64,000 nt of DNA from Spirometra erinaceieuropaei (GCA_902702965.1 CACRXP010000048.1:464994-528993); one strand, 5' to 3'. Counted from the stretch's first letter, positions 32,580-44,383 are shown. The notes: a model not told the origin generated them from the sequence alone. Numbers and translations are program-made.

Positions 32580-35500
32580 TCAAAGTATGGCCGTTCTAAC
32601 CTTGGAAGTGGTTATAACGCATGAGCCAACAGCTCTTGAATTCTCAGAGAAATGGTTTGAAATACAGCACTTTTCTATTGCATTCTGATATTTTATTCTG
32701 GTTTGGTCCATCTAATCCTGACGAAATTATGGTAGCCTCCATACATATCTAGAGACAGGGCATGTGCGGTTGTAGTTATCTACGTCCAGAGGGCAGCATT
32801 ATGAATTGAACAGGATTTACAATGATACATATGGTATATCCTGGTTCCCAGCACGTAGATGCGCTTATGCCCCCCTGACTATGCAGATGTTGGAAATGAC
32901 TATCCAGGCGTCCTTCTCTTTCTATGACTTGTTGGGCTGCTGCTATCTTATCAAAAACCTTTATGCAAATTGTGAAAAATTGAAATAATTTATTTCCTAT
33001 TGCGATGCGACATTATGGTTTGGTTTGGAGAAATTTGGCAGCGTCCGTTGACATCTATCAACGTGGCAAACAGGTTTTATACATGTAGTTGCCTACCTGC
33101 AGCGAGCGTCGCCTTAAATTGAACATACTCACGAGCTGTGTAAGTGATCATAATATATTGTGAAATATAGAGATCACTAACAATCACTGACTACGCTTTT
33201 TATAAAACAAGCAAATCAAATCCCTGCAATCCACTTTGCCGTTTCACAATGTGTCTTCTGTGGCTCAAATCTTTCTGGCATGTGCTTGAATAGTTGGCCA
33301 AAGATTTTCCCAAAATAGGAAACTGATTACATTGACAGTTTCACTAACAACCTCAATATCGAATTTAAAATAGCAATTATTCCGACTAGATCTATTGCAT
33401 ATTGCATAAGCTTAGCGTTCCACCGATCACTTGAGGGAGAACAGTGCTTTTTCGAATTTTACGTAAGGTTTAAAATAGAGATTTACGAAGATAGTCAAGG
33501 GGTTTGAGAGTAGATACGGCAGTCAGTCATGTCTTCTTTTCGTCTACTTTTTGCGTTTCGAGTAGCGATTTCTCCTTTCTCCCGATAAGGTTTTCCAGTG
33601 TTTTTCTATCTTCCTCCCCTGGGCATCGGAGGAAAATATGGTGGGGTCATTCAAAATCGTTTCTATTTTATCAACGTAATCGGTCTTGTTTAGCATGTTT
33701 CGTCGCATTTTATTTCTTCAAAATTCTTTCTTGAAGACAACGCTTCATTGTTCTATTGATAATCATGAAGCGTAACCAAAACGCATTTCAATTGGCTTTG
33801 AATGAGCATCTCTCAGACCAACTACAAAAACTAAACTCCGCAAAACGATTTTTCGATTACGTTTGGTACCTATTGAAAAACTATAATCCTTAGAAGACAT
33901 GCATAAAATACTTTTTCTTGCATTCATTCATAGGAACATTTTATCTATATAAAAAATTTACAATTACTTAAAGAACACCTTGGGACTCAAATATTTTTAA
34001 TTGTTAAATTATTTTGGATTAAACCTGTCCTCTACGTGCCGTATACTTTCTGCGTATGGAAAATAATACACATTTCTATTCCACTAGGAAGATACTAAAT
34101 AGGACTGTCAACATTTGGCGGGGCACGTGAACAATTAAGCATCCCTATTAAACACCAGAGACGCAGAAAAACAATGCTGCAGGAATGGGCCTATTAAAAT
34201 CCTAAAAATCGCCTGATTATATGCTTTCGAAACCGAAGGGTATCCCTCCTTTAAATAAACAAATTTAATCAGTGTTAATGTTCAACAGAGGAATTTACAG
34301 ATATTTCTACGCATTCATCTTAGAAAATAAATCCAAACTTATAATAGCATCGAAAGTCAGTGAGAGATTCATACTAACTAAATGAGCTTTTTTGCGGGGT
34401 ATGAGATATGCGGACGACAGGAAAGACGCCCAATCAAAGTCTGCGTTTTGACGTAACTGAAATCTAAAGGGACAGAAATTTTAAGACTAACACCGAGAAA
34501 AGAATCCAGTAGAACTGCAACAAACCCCACACGCCCTGGTATTCTTGAGCACATATGACCGCACTCTATTGTTGCGTTCCTATGGGTGACAGTTAACATT
34601 GATATCGGCATCTTATTTGCATTTGTGGAGAATCAGCTGATGTTAGAGGAATTTTAGCCACATGCACTAAGTTCATCCGGTCCGATACCAGGAACAGGGA
34701 ACAGTAAAAAATGAGTTATCCTGCACACAGGGCAAGTTACCCTGTGGTGTCAGATTGCCTACGAATAAAAATGAGATGCGCGTGAGTAGTGGAGTGTAGT
34801 CCTGTTCAGGCGGAACTGACATATAGTCACCAACATGTGCAAGTGTTGGTCATGTGATTGTATGCACATAGACGACGTTTGAGAGGGGATGTCCACAAGG
34901 AACAAAAGTCCGAGGGCAATACGCCCTGTCAGCCATCTCGCACGTCTTGGGCGCTGGTTCGGAGGCCATATACTCTAAAGCATGCCAGACTAGCATTAGC
35001 AACATTACACAGAGAAAGGCCGAGTTTACGTGAACATTGTTTCTTAAATTGTAATTGCTTATGGCACATTCGAACCCACAATATTCTGCCTATGAACCAG
35101 ATTCAGCGGGAAATTAATTTTAAATCAACACGGAACAATCAAACATGTTGCAGAACCAGACCTACTCACGGGCATACCTTTGGTACTTTCCGTGACAGAC
35201 ACGTCGGCTTGCACTGTTCGACTATGTTCATACATGAATGTACGCATAAACTCTGCAGCGGAAAACATATCCTGCTTAATACTGAAGTAATTTCCGTGTA
35301 ATGCTGCGAGTTGTTCAGCAATAATCCGACCGGTTGCAAGTCAGACGCGAAAAAGTCAGCAATCTGTAATTGCATGAAGGCGACCATAATAAATCAACAG
35401 TAAATGAAGATTGTTCAGGCACTAGAATACTTTATTAATTATTCCATAATATCAACCTCTTGCGGGAATCCATCGCCAAAACAGAAAGGCGAAAATCGTA

Positions 35501-35820
35501 GGGGACATTGGTCAGTCAAAACCACAGGTCCGGAGGAGAAAATTCATGGTCGTCTATATCGGTAACAGATGAGTAAGTCAACTGTCTGAGTTCCTGTTTG
35601 CGTACGGACTATGCACTGTTCCCATCTGGAAAACCAACATGGTAATTTTATCGACTCAGAGAAGGATTCAGAAAGTATCACATTGACCCAACAAAAAATC
35701 ATCGAAAACATGTGTTTGCTGACTTGACGTTTCGAGTACTATATTTACGCTGGATGTTTTACCATGCTCCTTATAATCTACACAAACTTAAATAATAACT
35801 GGCTAGTAAAATAATAGATT
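32580..35820. other. No recognisable gene
   Basis: AT-rich to 34.8 kb. From 34,858 to 35,301 there is a 147-codon plus-strand frame with Cys/His-rich composition, but it has no recognised motif or clear splice sites, so I do not call it a gene. A 73-codon frame overlaps it on the minus strand. Confidence 0.3.
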
Positions 35821-35825
35821 TTACA

Positions 35826-36015
35826 TGGCCGTAGCTCAGTGGTTGGAACTCTAGACGTTTTTCGGTTCAGTAGGTAAAATAATTCGGGTTCACAATTCGA
35901 GTGCTCCCAAAGTCAGAAGGATTAGACAAGGTTGGCTGACGACCGCTGGTCAACAATTAAATTGGCTGAAACAAGTCAAAAAGCTTCTTTGGAGCATATA
36001 CGACGAAACGTCTTG
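35826..36015 (+). mobile_element. tRNA-headed SINE
   Basis: The head GGCCGTAGCTCAGTGGTTGG has a tRNA D-arm, and GGGTTCACAATTCGAG is a damaged T-arm. The body is GCTCCCAAAGTCAGAAGG...GGTTGGCTGACGACCGC...AATTGGCTGAAAC. An insertion of about 15 nt near 35,865 breaks the anticodon region. This family differs from the SINEs at 24 kb. Confidence 0.55.
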
Positions 36016-36019
36016 CGTA

Positions 36020-37900
36020 ATCCTAGGGAACATCTGACAGTTGGATATGCTCCTCAGCTCAGAAATGCAGGTTTAAATGGGTTAATGATGCTCCGTAACG
36101 TCGGATGATGTCAGGGATAATTTCAGCATACACATGAACAAAACGCAGGCATTTTAAACATTCGCAATTGTTTGCAATAGAAAATCAAAGTCAAAGACTA
36201 ATAGTGTGTGGCCGTGCACGAGTGTCTGCCTCAGCCGCAAACATAGTACACGTCTTGAATTTATATATGGCTATACGCTTAGATTGGCGATTTGGCAGTT
36301 GTTCTGACTGAACACGTCAGATCTTAAGAATCTACTTTTGCCCATTTATGGAACGCCTGGTGGCCTTGGTGAAACCTGAGCATCCATTGGCAGGTTTGGG
36401 TTTTGGGTTTCAGCTGCCGCGATAACCACCCGCACTACGACTCCCCATGTCAATTCACGAGTTCGATCACGATTGGATTGAGTTATCTGACCAGCCTACA
36501 ACGACCTATCTAATCTACCAAATCTAATACAGCAGGTTAGCTGTGTAGGCATGGGTTCCGAAACGATCAGCCTATAATCCACCAGATGACTATACGGCTC
36601 CCATTCCTGGTTTGAATCCAGCAGATATTTGTTCGATTTGTTCGATTTCTATTAAATCTTGACCTTTTGTGCACATATGAATATACGCTATGCCAAATCC
36701 AAAAATGTACCTTATTATTGTATTGTAACATGTGCTTAATTTTGACGCAAAAGAAATAAATGGAGCACGACGGGTTTGTTTAAGTAGTACAACAAAATAG
36801 TCGCGGCCGTTCACACTTATTGCGTTCATCGGATCATATACAAGAAAACAGACCGCTCAGTGGTAATAGTAACGGTCTGGATCTATCTTCAAGAGTCTTC
36901 TCCATCACTGATCATAGGAAAAACTCATTGGTGGGATAGACTTGGTTTATTCATGACAGCTTTTAATAATCGATGCATCGAATGGTCTTAAAGTACAGCG
37001 AAAAAAGTGAAATTACCAAAATATCATCGCGAGGGATAAGGACATTTTTAATATTAAAGAACATAGGAAGTTTCAACAGCATATGCCAACTTGTGACTGT
37101 CAAACATGCAGTCCTTTATCACATGAACAGAACACTGTGTTAATCATTGTCCAGAGGATTAAAATGCATGACAACTTCGAATTTCGTCGTCTTTGTCTGG
37201 TATTCAAATCAACTGCATGTAACCCGTCATTGTTCATTAGACGGAGAAGGGATAGTTGCGATGCGATGCGTATCTACAGTCTAAGCGTCACAGCGATATA
37301 CGCAGGGTTCTCGGGATTTTTAGTTCTTCAAAAAGCGATGGTGCATATTTGAACATCGCTCGATTTCTGAGCGCAGAGGCAGACGGCTGGCGAGCCGTCG
37401 GCGCACGACGAGACTGTGCACGACCCTTCGGTTTCGTAATTGCTGGCTGTCCTTCAAGTTGGAAAGGGCAGACTAACCTGCGGCGTGCTGATTTTCATCC
37501 GTTTTTAAATGTTGGACTACAAGGAGGGTGCACCGAGCTCCAGCGGTCGTAACAGCATCTGTAAAAATTTGGGTGATTTCGGAACGTCAGCTACAGGTAG
37601 CAGTAAATAAGATGCCGCGATAATTATTAGTACCAACAAATGCTGATTTTTGCATCTGTCCTTGGTTAATATCAGCATTAACAGGCCTCAAATGATTAAC
37701 ACCCGGTTGATTTCAGTTTCAGTTTATTTAAGGGAAACATATGCGTTGAAACTTTGGACTCCCTACTTGTTAAAAGGAAGCGAATTATGTTAAAATTTGA
37801 AAATGGAAACATCAAACGGCTACAGAAGTTTTTTCAGCGTGACAAAGTTTTCGAAACCGGACAGATTAACGAATAGTTCCAAGTGTTAAAAATATTAACT
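36020..37900. other. No recognisable gene
   Basis: Mixed composition. Frames at 36,590-36,829, 37,083-37,352 and 37,256-37,552 have no motif or splice support. Confidence 0.3.
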
Positions 37901-37926
37901 CATATTGACCCAACTGTGAAAAACTC

Positions 37927-38010
37927 GGCGCCTCGGTGGGATTCGAACCCACGCAGTAAGGGGGAAGGCTTTAGTACAGCCAACGCCCTAACCACCTGAG
38001 CTACGAGGCC
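37927..38010 (-). repeat. tRNA-like 3' tail of a LINE
   Basis: Read on the minus strand, GGCCTCG opens an acceptor-like stem that pairs with CGAGGCG (six of seven pairs). A D-arm GCTC...GGGC and a T-arm GTGGG/CCCAC with loop TTCGAAT follow. The anticodon stem is short (GGCT/AGCC, loop GTACTAA) and a long variable region follows. The first acceptor pair is mismatched and the anticodon stem has mismatches, so it is probably not a functional tRNA. It stands about 240 bp after the end of a LINE frame on the same strand. Confidence 0.65.
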
Positions 38011-38248
38011 AAAATATCAATGAAAAATATTAACATTACTAAATGTGCCGTACGGTAGTCTGCCTATAGATAATTAGTGCGATCGCAGTTTCTGAGGGAG
38101 GCAAATTGAATGCCAACACTCACCTTCAACGGACATGGGTCTATAATAGAAAACAAACGTTACTAGAATACAGGCAGTAATATAATAACATTTATAAAAT
38201 GTTCGATCGAAATGCTGAGACAATAGTCGGTCGGGTGGCATTATGACG

Positions 38249-38476
38249 TTAAGTGGTACATTGGTCCAACTTGTGCGTAATAGCCTCGATGGCTGTGGGT
38301 ATCACGACATCTGCGGGCAGAGCATTCCAAGCTTCGGTCACTCTGTTTGAAAAGAAGAACTTCCGAATGCCCAACCTCGCGCCAGTCAACCGATAACGAT
38401 TCGCGTCCAGCATAGCGATTTTAATAATGCTGTAATTATCTCCATTGCCGGGCTTTTTTGTCGTCTTCATCAACAT
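38249..38476 (-). pseudogene. C-terminal end of a CR1/Jockey-type LINE ORF
   Basis: Contains L-G-I-R-K-F-F-F-S-N-R-V-T-E-A-W-N-A-L-P and D-V-V, then a K-L-D ending. This is the characteristic region at the end of many CR1/Jockey-type reverse-transcriptase ORFs (F-F-S-x-R-V-x-x-x-W-N-x-L-P-x-x-V-V). The rest of the ORF, including the catalytic domain, is not found upstream (higher coordinates), so this is a 5'-truncated insertion. Downstream on the same strand is an AT-rich untranslated stretch ending in the tRNA-like sequence. The open frame of 75 codons is intact to its natural stop. Confidence 0.7.
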
Positions 38477-38707
38477 GGAGCAACTAATGAGACCATAGCA
38501 AAGGTCAGATAAATGGTCTCATAAACTGCAAGATAAAATAACTATGACTGGCACTTGCGGTTTATAGCTTGAAAGACCGATTGGCGAGCGTAAGTGCACT
38601 TTCGACAAATCCCAATTGACCAAGTATATTTACAAGGTAACGGGACACAAGAACATCACATGTGATCGATTACTGTTCGTCTTTCCATGCATGTGCTTGT
38701 AAGAACA

Positions 38708-38720
38708 GAGGGGGGGGGGG
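38708..38720. repeat. Poly-G run
   Basis: A run of about ten or more G in a G-rich patch just left of the tandem units. Confidence 0.8.
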
Positions 38721-38756
38721 TAGAAATAAGAGAGAGTGGGTAAGCAGGTAGTGAGG

Positions 38757-40985
38757 GTAGGGGGGCGGGAGAGGTCGCGGAGGCTTGCATGCAGTTAACC
38801 GACCTTTGGTCACTGTAGACGTGGAGGAGCTTGTCCCAAATTCTTCTGCGCGTATGAGACCGACTCTCTTTGCCTTATGACCGTCACCTTTGCTGTTGTT
38901 GACAGACGCTGACCCAGCAACTTAGGACGGTTTTTGAGAAAAGTAAATAAGTCGTAATCTTGGAGGGTAGGGGGGCGGGAGAGTTCGCAGAGTCGTGCAT
39001 GCATTTAACCGACCTATGACCACTGTAGACGTGGAGGACCTTTTAACAGATTCTTCTATGCGATTGAGACCGGTGTTCCTAGCTTTATGACCATCACCTT
39101 TGCTATTGCTGGCAGACGCTGACGCAGTTAATTACAGCAGTTTGGTGAGGCACTTTAAATAATGCGGGAGATTCCTCAGGCGTCCAAGCGATGCCTGGGA
39201 ACAATTATTTGTGCGGCGATGGCGCAATTGAGACTTTTTACTTCACGTTTTATCAATCGTTCCAGAATGTGTTCATGTATTCTTCCTATAGCCGTTTTCT
39301 CATGTGACCAATGTAGTCCGCTCTGTTGAAGCAATTTAATGAGAAACCCTAACTCCTAAATATAACCCAAAATCTTAAACCACTACTCCTACACATGACA
39401 CTTAAGCCTAACCCCTAACTGTAACACCTAGTCACAACCCCACATCATAGCTACAACCCTAACCCCTAACCCTCACCCAACCCCAACAGTATTTTGAGCG
39501 GGATGGCAGTTGATAGCCCTGTCAGTTAGCGATCCTTTCCTGCACTTCCACTTTAAGGTACTACGATTTCAGTAGCTGTGATTACGTTCTCAATATGTCT
39601 GGGAGGACATGCGCAGAAGCCCTGTCAGGGTGACTTTCCTGTTCACTTTAACCGGCCCGAGAACGAGGCGCTGCAAAAATGCCTATATAGATTCATCGTA
39701 GTGCACCCCCACACGTAAAGCTTTAGTAAAAGGCGAAAGATTTATCCTTGGCGGATTGGCGCGGGTCTCCGTTTTGTCGGTTTGCCTGCATCCTTGGGTC
39801 TTTTTACTCCAGACCTCCTGCAGAGCCCGGCGTGACCGTGTACGAAAAGGACAACCGTCGCGCAGATAGGGTTTCTACCGATTCTACACCCACGTATAGC
39901 ACACAACTACTGCCATAGTTTTAATTCTAAGTGTGACCACAGTGGCAATTAACTATTATTTGCGGATTTTCTCTTCCGCCCAAACATATTCTTGCCATTA
40001 AATCTTACCCCGCTTGCGTTATGCCGTCCTGCGTGCCGCTGCTTGATTCTCGTGTTCTCAGGTCCATTCTGTCGGCTTGAGTACTATCGCACATACTGCG
40101 GAATAACCTTAAGACACACCACCATCTTCCCATTGGTTTTTCACCTTCAGTTGCTATTCGTTCCAATCTCGGGTAAGGCTGCATTTATTTCGCATACCGT
40201 TCTAATTACCCATGCTCATTTACATTCCCATCTTGCAGTTTTCATCTTATTTAAATTAGGCTTTCACTTTAGCAGGAGCGTCAATTCAAGGCATACACTA
40301 CCAGCGCCATTTACGCCTCACTCATTTGCCCCACCCGTATAGCCCCTATTACCATCGGTCCCGTAAGACAGGTAGCTGGGAGTTTTCGGTACCGGGAGGG
40401 CTACCAACTACCACCTAGGCGTATTTTGTGTATCAAGTGGGTCTACCAAACCACAGCTTACCCAAACCAGCCGTACATTCTCCGTGCAAAATAGGGTCTG
40501 TTTAGATCATTACCTAAGTGCCTAATGTTTTATCGGTTAAAGATAGAGCCAGACTAAGGTTTCTTCTCAGGAGGTCATTCCCTACGCCCCCACCTTAAGA
40601 TAATTGTAGTCGCAATTTTTTTCCTTATATTATCGTCAGTGTCTCGAATAATTGCGAAGACAATCACCAGTTGATCAGTGCTCACCTGAAAATTTGCTTT
40701 TTGCCGCCTCCAGCGAGAGACATTTTGTTTCAAGGCAACATTAAGTACGTAGAGACATAATTTTTGTGTGTTTTAAGCGCTCTAAGAAGCAGGCTCGGGT
40801 GGAGGGGGGTGCAGAGGTGTAAGTAGCGCTCTCAGGTGACATCAGCGTTGACAAGTCGGCGCCCATCAGCATTGACTGTCAGAGTCGCTGCTGATGTGCA
40901 TGTATGTGCTGTGCGCCATGCCAGACGTCCTGACCTGCCAGAGAGGTCAATCTGACGGTAAAAATACCACGCCATCCATAAGTGT
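38757..40985. repeat. Tandem unit 1 (with internal partial duplication)
   Basis: Starts GTAGGGGGGCGGGAG and includes CATGCAGTTAACCGACC, GTAGACGTGGAGGA, TATGACCGTCACC and CAGACGCTGACC. The first 200 bp are repeated at once from 38,967. The unit passes a CCCTAA-rich stretch (39,343-39,490) and ends ACCTGCCAGAGAGGTCAATC...AAAAATACCACGCC. It matches the second unit at both ends; 39,500-40,430 has no counterpart there. I see no supported gene; frames at 39,992-40,342 and 40,832-41,101 are unassigned. Confidence 0.7.
39343..39490. repeat. Degenerate CCCTAA-rich sequence
   Basis: Many AACCCTAAC and CCTAAC words, not a clean array. Flatworm telomeres are TTAGGG, so it looks like decayed interstitial telomere-like sequence. 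Located inside tandem unit 1, with a counterpart at 42,905-43,000. Confidence 0.6.
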
Positions 40986-41481
40986 GGATGGGAGAACAGA
41001 AGAGAGCTTGAATTAAGAGACAGTGGACAAGAAGGCATGCATGATAGGGCGGGCGGGAGAGGTCGCGGAGCCGTGCATGTATTTAACCGACCTTTAATCA
41101 CTGTAAACGTGGAGTAGCTTGTATCAGATACTTATGTGCGTATGAGACCAACTTTCATAGCTTTATGACCGTCACCATTTTTGTTGCTGGCAGACGCTGA
41201 CCCAGTTACTTACAGCAGTTTGGTGAGACAGTGTAAATAAGGCTGGAAATTCCTATGTGGTCCAAGCGATGCCTGGGCACAATCATGTGTGCGGCGATGG
41301 CGCCATTCAGGCTTTGTACTTCACACTTTAACAACTGTGTCAGCATGTGTTTCTGTGTTCATTGGACAGCCATTTACTCATGTGACTAACATAACCAGCT
41401 CTGCCAAAAGAAGCGAAGAGACGAGTCCCAGGAAGTAGTCTAGAAGAAAAAGATATGATCGCCGGGACAAGAGCTTTATTA

Positions 41482-41523
41482 GCCTGACGTTTCTGATTCC
41501 TACTCGAATCCATCATCAGAGAC
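41482..41523 (-). ncRNA. Hammerhead-like motif in the inverted end
   Basis: Minus strand: GTCT, CTGATGA, T, GGATTC...GAATCA, GAAAC, GTC, AGGC. Same as the right-hand copy except for one stem II mismatch and G-T pairs in stem I. Confidence 0.5.
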
Positions 41524-41735
41524 AAAAAAGCAGAAACGGGTGGTTGTTGCAGAAGGGGCTGCGGTATAACTAGGATGCAGTAGCCATGCTACCACATACC
41601 TATGAACATTCACGGCTCCCCCCTTCATCCGGGATCGTCGCACTTGGTGTGGTCATTGCTTGATGGCCGACATTCGAGTCGATAATTGCTGCAATTTCAT
41701 CACGTGCGTTGGATGTTGGCGTGATGATTGCTCGA

Positions 41736-42337
41736 GCAGAGGAAGAGAACAACCAGCTGGTCTTCCTGGATGTCCTCGTATGCCGCAAAGATTGTGGTGA
41801 ACTAAAAACCAAAGTGTTCAGGAAAGCGACAAATACGATGCAAGTACTGAACTTCAACAGTAACCACCCAATCAGCCAAAACGCAGTTGTGTAAGGACGC
41901 TCTATCGGCGTGTCGACACGCACTGCAGTGAGCCGGAAGACAAAATTGCCGAACTACAATACCTCCGACGGGTCTTCAAAGCCAATGGCTACCCGCGCAA
42001 CTTCGTCGACCGGTGCATACGCAAAAGGGACGAAAGGACTAACCACAAGGACACCAAATCTTGGCGGGCACTTCCGTATGTCAAGAACGTTTCGGAAGCT
42101 GTCGGCCGCCTTCTCGCACCACTTGGGGTTGGAGTGGCACAAAGACCGGAGGCAACCATCAGGCGTCTGATCATGAAACCGAAAGATCCACTGCCACGGC
42201 TAGAAACGTCTGGAGTCGTTTATCGGATCTGGTGCAGTTGCGGACAAAGCAACTACGTCGGAGAAACCGGAAGACAGCTCCGAGCAAGAATAGCAAAACA
42301 CGCGGCAGCGGTGCGCAGAAATGACGCCAGCTCTTAA
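41736..42337 (+). pseudogene. Penelope reverse-transcriptase C-terminus and GIY-YIG endonuclease
   Basis: The first frame, from 41,736, reads N-N-Q-L-V-F-L-D-V-L-V-C-R-K and K-V-F-R-K-A-T-N-T and stops at 41,894. A single-base shift near 41,877 restores the family sequence (R-S-C-V-R-T-L-Y-R-R-V), which then stays open to 42,337. It passes L-Q-Y-L-R-R-V-F-K-A-N-G-Y-P, A-L-P-Y-V-K-N-V-S-E-A, P-E-A-T-I-R-R-L, and the GIY-YIG core V-V-Y-R-I-W-C-S-C-G-Q-S-N-Y-V-G-E-T-G-R with R-x-R and H downstream. The reverse-transcriptase catalytic motifs are missing. It cannot be an active element by itself. Confidence 0.8.
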
Positions 42338-42800
42338 GTTTCGGCTCAGTCGACGAGATCCGGCCACACATTCAAATTCGACGAGGCCTAAATTCTCGCA
42401 AGAGTTGACATCCGCGTAAGCCGGGAGCTACTGGAATCATGGTTTACTGGCCCCCAGTCCATCCACAAGTGCAGCGAGCTTCCCATTCCATACTCCGTGC
42501 CAAAACTTCGCCTAGGCGGAGTAACAAGCCATGCGGGGAGGGCAGAGGTGAACACTTTTCCCAATACCGGGGTCGGTGCGTCAGATGGTCGAGCAATCAT
42601 CACGCCAACATCCAACGCACGTGATGAAATTGCAGCAATTATCGACTCGAATGTCGGCCATCAAGCAATGACCACACCAAGTGCGACGATCCCGGATGAA
42701 GGGGGGAGTCGTGAATGTTCATAGGTATGCGGTAGCATGGCTACTGCATCCTATATATACCGCAGCCCCTTGTGCAACAACCACCCGTTTCTGCTTTTTT

Positions 42801-42842
42801 GTCTCTGATGATGGATTCGAGTAGGAATCCGAAACGTCAGAC
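42801..42842 (+). ncRNA. Hammerhead-like ribozyme motif, Penelope family 1
   Basis: GTCT pairs with AGAC (stem I). The core is CTGATGA, then one extra T; stem II GGATTC/GAATCC is perfect with a GAGTAG loop; then GAAAC. Palindromic ACGT would form stem III between two molecules, and GTC is the cleavage triplet. The same architecture with different paired bases occurs in family 2 at 22.15 kb, which is covariation support. Hammerheads are established in Penelope terminal repeats; activity of this copy is inferred. Confidence 0.6.
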
Positions 42843-42904
42843 TAATAAATCTCTTGTCCCGGCGATTGTTTATGATTTTTCAATAACCAGCTCTATAGGA
42901 ACAA

Positions 42905-43000
42905 TTTAATGAATAACCCTATCTCCTAATCCTGACACCTAACTATAATTTCTAAATCAAACCCGTACCCATGCTTCATAACCCTAACACCTAACTTGCA
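42905..43000. repeat. Degenerate CCCTAA-rich sequence
   Basis: Counterpart of 39,343-39,490 in tandem unit 2, with AACCCTA and CCTAACACCTAAC words. Confidence 0.5.
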
Positions 43001-43559
43001 CCTCTACACTAAGTGTATTGTGTCCGTCAAAAGGGACTAGCAAAACACATCTTACACAATATAGACTTACATCTTCGTTCAAAATAGGGTCTGTTAAGAT
43101 TATTTCCGAAATACGTAATGCTTAAAAGGCAACAAGAAAGAGCCTGATTAAGGTATCTTAGCAGGCAATCCATCTCTACAACCCCGTACGATAATTGCAG
43201 TCGCAATGTTTGCCTTATGCGATCGTCATTGTCTCGAATAATTGCGTAGTCAATCTCCAGGTGATCATTGCTCAGCTGAAATTTTGCTTTGTGGACGCCT
43301 CTAGGGGCAGACATTTCGCATCAAGGCAACATTAAGTACGCAGACCCCTTATTTTGTGTGTTTTGAGCGCTTTGAAAAGCAGAGTGGGATGGGCTGTTGT
43401 AACTAGCTCTCTCAGGTGACATCAACAATGACAAGTCGGCGCCCAGCCGCGTTGACTGTCAGCGTCTCTGCTGCTGTGCTGCGCGTCATGTCACACGCTC
43501 TGACCTGCCAGAGAGGCCAATCTTACAGTAAAAATACCACGCGCAAAAAAAATACGAAT

Positions 43560-44370
43560 CGCCACCGTGACCTCTGACTGCAGAAGAGACGCGCGTTTGG
43601 TATTGATTAAGACAGCCACGGTGTTCGTTGTGCATACAAAAACGCCTCGGACCACAAAATGTGTTGTCGCTTTCGCGTGCACAAACACAGCCCTGATCAA
43701 GCATTCATATTTGCCTGCACACAAGTTAGCAAAAATAAGCAGAACAGTCATGTGTTCCCAAATAATTAAATATTTTCTCTCCGCAATTATACTTTCCTAG
43801 GGCATTAGCCATCGTGTTCGGTACGATCAGTGAGCAATTTAATGAAGTGGCGACCAAAAATCCGGAATTCATTTCCAACCTAAACAGATTACGTACAGCA
43901 GGTGTAATGTCAACCGAAATTCCGAAGGTTATGTTGCAATCTGGAGGGACGTCCAACTGATATTTCTAATTGGCCTGTTCATACTATAACAACCTCATAT
44001 GGTTTATTGTTACTACTCGGAGACAACTTCGACAAAGGTAATTTGTTGACACTCAGCCGCCGCATCAGTACAGATCGCCGTAGCCGACCTCATCGACTTT
44101 CAGTCTCTGCGAAGCTTCCGAATTTTCTATAACTGCGCAAAATTTTTCCCTGGCCTTCTGAGGACCTTCTTTACGCATTTTGTACGACAGTATAGTTTAC
44201 CGACCACAGCAACATTCTTATTTAAAATCAACTTTCTTTTGAAAAATTTCAAAGCATAGTTTGCTATACTTCATGTCTTCGCCACCCTTCTTATTCATTG
44301 TTATTTTTACATATAATTGCTAATAAAATAAATCCTTATTTTATGATGTGTGTTTCATTTGTCGTCTTCG
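43560..44370. other. No recognisable gene
   Basis: Frames at 43,486-43,800 on both strands belong partly to the tandem unit end. Nothing else recognised. Confidence 0.3.
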
Positions 44371-44383
44371 ACTGTTTAAGACA

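Larger units (their letters stand above)
41403..42882 (+). mobile_element. Penelope-like element, family 1, with 12-bp target duplication
   Basis: 1,480-bp insertion flanked by ATAACCAGCTCT on both sides (41,391-41,402 and 42,883-42,894). The plus strand encodes the end of a Penelope reverse transcriptase and its GIY-YIG endonuclease. About 41,440-41,735 is an inverted copy of the 3' end (42,585-42,870), the inverted terminal arrangement typical of Penelope-like elements. The element is 5'-truncated relative to a full reverse transcriptase. Its GC content is visibly higher than that of the flanks. Confidence 0.85.
41045..43545. repeat. Tandem unit 2, interrupted by a Penelope-like element
   Basis: Colinear with unit 1: GGGCGGGAGAGGTCGCGGAG, the CGACC/GTAAACGTGGAG part, then up to ATAACCAGCTCT at 41,402. 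The Penelope-like insertion follows. The match resumes at 42,883 with ATAACCAGCTCTATAGGAAC, a CCCTAA-rich patch, GCAAAATAGGGTCTGTT-like sequence and the ACCTGCCAGAGAGGCCAATC end. Confidence 0.7.

Noticed and set aside
34858..35301. 147-codon plus-strand open frame as a gene
   Set aside because: No motif, no clear splice sites, no relative in the window; the minus strand is also open over part of it. Left unassigned.
37927..38010. Functional tRNA gene
   Set aside because: First acceptor pair mismatched, anticodon stem weak, and a broken copy plus a LINE frame on the same strand nearby suggest a repeat tail.
41600..42724. Two separate genes sharing the same C-terminal sequence on opposite strands
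   Set aside because: They are the inverted and direct copies of the Penelope-like 3' end.
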